The notes beneath the pieces are model-generated. The model did not search any database, was not told the origin of the DNA, and saw only the letters and a program-made list of their open reading frames with translations. A stretch of 64,000 nt of DNA from assembly GCA_026724425.1 (NCBI GenBank), contig JAIUCV010000002.1, positions 9,739,001 through 9,803,000 of the forward strand, read 5' to 3'. This stretch comes from Erythrophleum ivorense. Lineage: Eukaryota > Streptophyta > Magnoliopsida > Fabales > Fabaceae. The position numbers and the translations under genes were made by a program. This document shows positions 62,721-64,000 of this stretch, piece by piece. Every line of letters begins with the position of its first letter. The stretch's first letter is position 1.

Positions 62721-64000
62721 TATCAAAGCTTAAAAGATGTTACTTAAAATATGGTGAGGCTATAGGTTGAACATTTATAGCATGAGAAGGAAATGGAAGA
62801 TAAGGCAAAATGTGCTTTATAAATAGTTGAAGAATATCCTAAGCATAAATAAAGGGGAAGTTATTCTTGCCCATATTCGACTTTTTGATTTTAGTCAACT
62901 TTTGTGATTTTTCTAATTTGTTATTGATTTAGGCAAAGCAGCTTGGATCAAAAGGGTAATAGCCTACCATCCTTTTAGGGATTTTTTTTATTGTACATAA
63001 TTCTTGTAGTTTTTTGGTTAACATATGCAATACTAACATTTTGATATCCATTGACAAAAACCTAGCTTTTGTATAGACGAATATGTCTTCCTAGTTTATT
63101 TTGTCCTATTGTAGTTTTTTGGCACCTACTCCCACACTTGCATACAACTACAGTAGTAGGAGGTAATAATCTTGGTAGTAGTATAATAGGGTGGCACATA
63201 AGCCCATAGGAAGACTCAACTTTAATGTGTTCATAATCTATTTTATAGACATTGTTTTGTATGGTTGAGTATATTAGGTAAGTTAAAGCTATTGGTTAGT
63301 TATTTTAACATGATTTTTCTTCATTTCAAACTTTATGGTAATGGAAGAAAAAAAAAGTATATCCTAAAGGGACCTTTGTCCTTTGTCATACAATGCTTCA
63401 ATCATATTGCTATTAGCTCATTTCTCATTTAGTTTTTAATTTAATATCCTTTAATGTAGCTTGTAGATCTTGGTAGTAGTCTTTATAGGTTTTAGGATGC
63501 TTGTTGTTGCTTCATTATCCAAGATCAAGCACATAAAGAGACATCTAATACCCCTAAATGCCCCTGTCATCTTGTTCCTTTATTTTTTTATTAACAAATT
63601 GTGTATTTCAAGTAGTTAATGCATTGGAGTGGGACTTTAGTAGGTAATAGTTAAGTGTTCCTTTATTCCCTAGTAAGAATTCTATCATCTATTAACTTCT
63701 ATTTTTGGATTTCAGAACTTATATAATACAATATGATATAAATCTAAATTACATCGTGATGATAAAATTATCCAAGTTATTTTAAAAAATTAATTTTGTC
63801 ATTCACTTTAAATTTTAGATACTAATCAACTAAAACAATATTAAAAAAATATTTAACATACAAATAATATGATTATGCACCAAAATTGTTATTTTATAAA
63901 AGAACACTTCCCTATGATTTTTCAATAATTGATTGTAATACTAATATTCATGTAAAAAATATTTTTAAAATTATAATGTTCATTTAGCTTTAATATACTA
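62721..64000. other. AT-rich spacer
   Basis: No gene recognised. An imperfect inverted repeat with CTACTACTG-type arms occurs near 63110-63190. Confidence 0.35.

Overview
The window is nuclear DNA of a flowering plant, almost certainly a eudicot and perhaps woody; the species cannot be fixed from sequence alone. The evidence is AT-rich intergenic DNA, GT-AG introns, plant-only gene families (MOT1 molybdate transporter, EPCR-type enhancer of polycomb, SYP3-type syntaxin, CHY/CTCHY/RING ligase), and plant-type repeats (Ty1-copia, L1-like LINE, PIF/Harbinger, MITEs). Five protein genes are supported. Four have introns, and I rebuilt their exons by splice sites and reading phase.

Layout. 1-2532: repeat-rich spacer with a degenerate minisatellite. 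2533-5126 (-): RZFP34/CHYR1-like ubiquitin ligase, 11 exons, with a probable promoter (TATA box and ACGT-core elements) near 7290-7630. 7250-18877: a large diverged tandem duplication. Copy 1 (7250-11590) and copy 2 (11732-18877) are colinear, but only copy 2 carries the intronless MOT1-like gene (16080-17483, +). 21294-27754 (-): EPCR-like chromatin protein, 4 coding exons, with an exact 180-bp tandem duplication across the exon 2 splice acceptor. 28000-38600: AT-rich spacer, a MITE-like element, a LINE relic and a copia relic. 38765-39231: Tourist-like MITE. 39600-43118 (+): SYP32-type Golgi syntaxin, 5 exons, followed by a 2.2-kb long-inverted-repeat element (43381-45560). 48542-51538 (+): lysine-rich conserved plant protein with telo-boxes in its leader. 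51539-64000: mostly AT-rich spacer holding a decayed PIF/Harbinger element (60379-62720).

The genes look like unrelated housekeeping or stress genes (protein turnover, molybdate transport, chromatin, vesicle fusion, probably translation). There is no operon-like or cluster logic. I found no clear new biological system. The most informative signals are structural: the duplication with MOT1 in only one copy, the 180-bp duplication across a splice site, a gag fragment re-inserted in the copia pol region, and shared C-to-T / G-to-A decay in several transposon relics.
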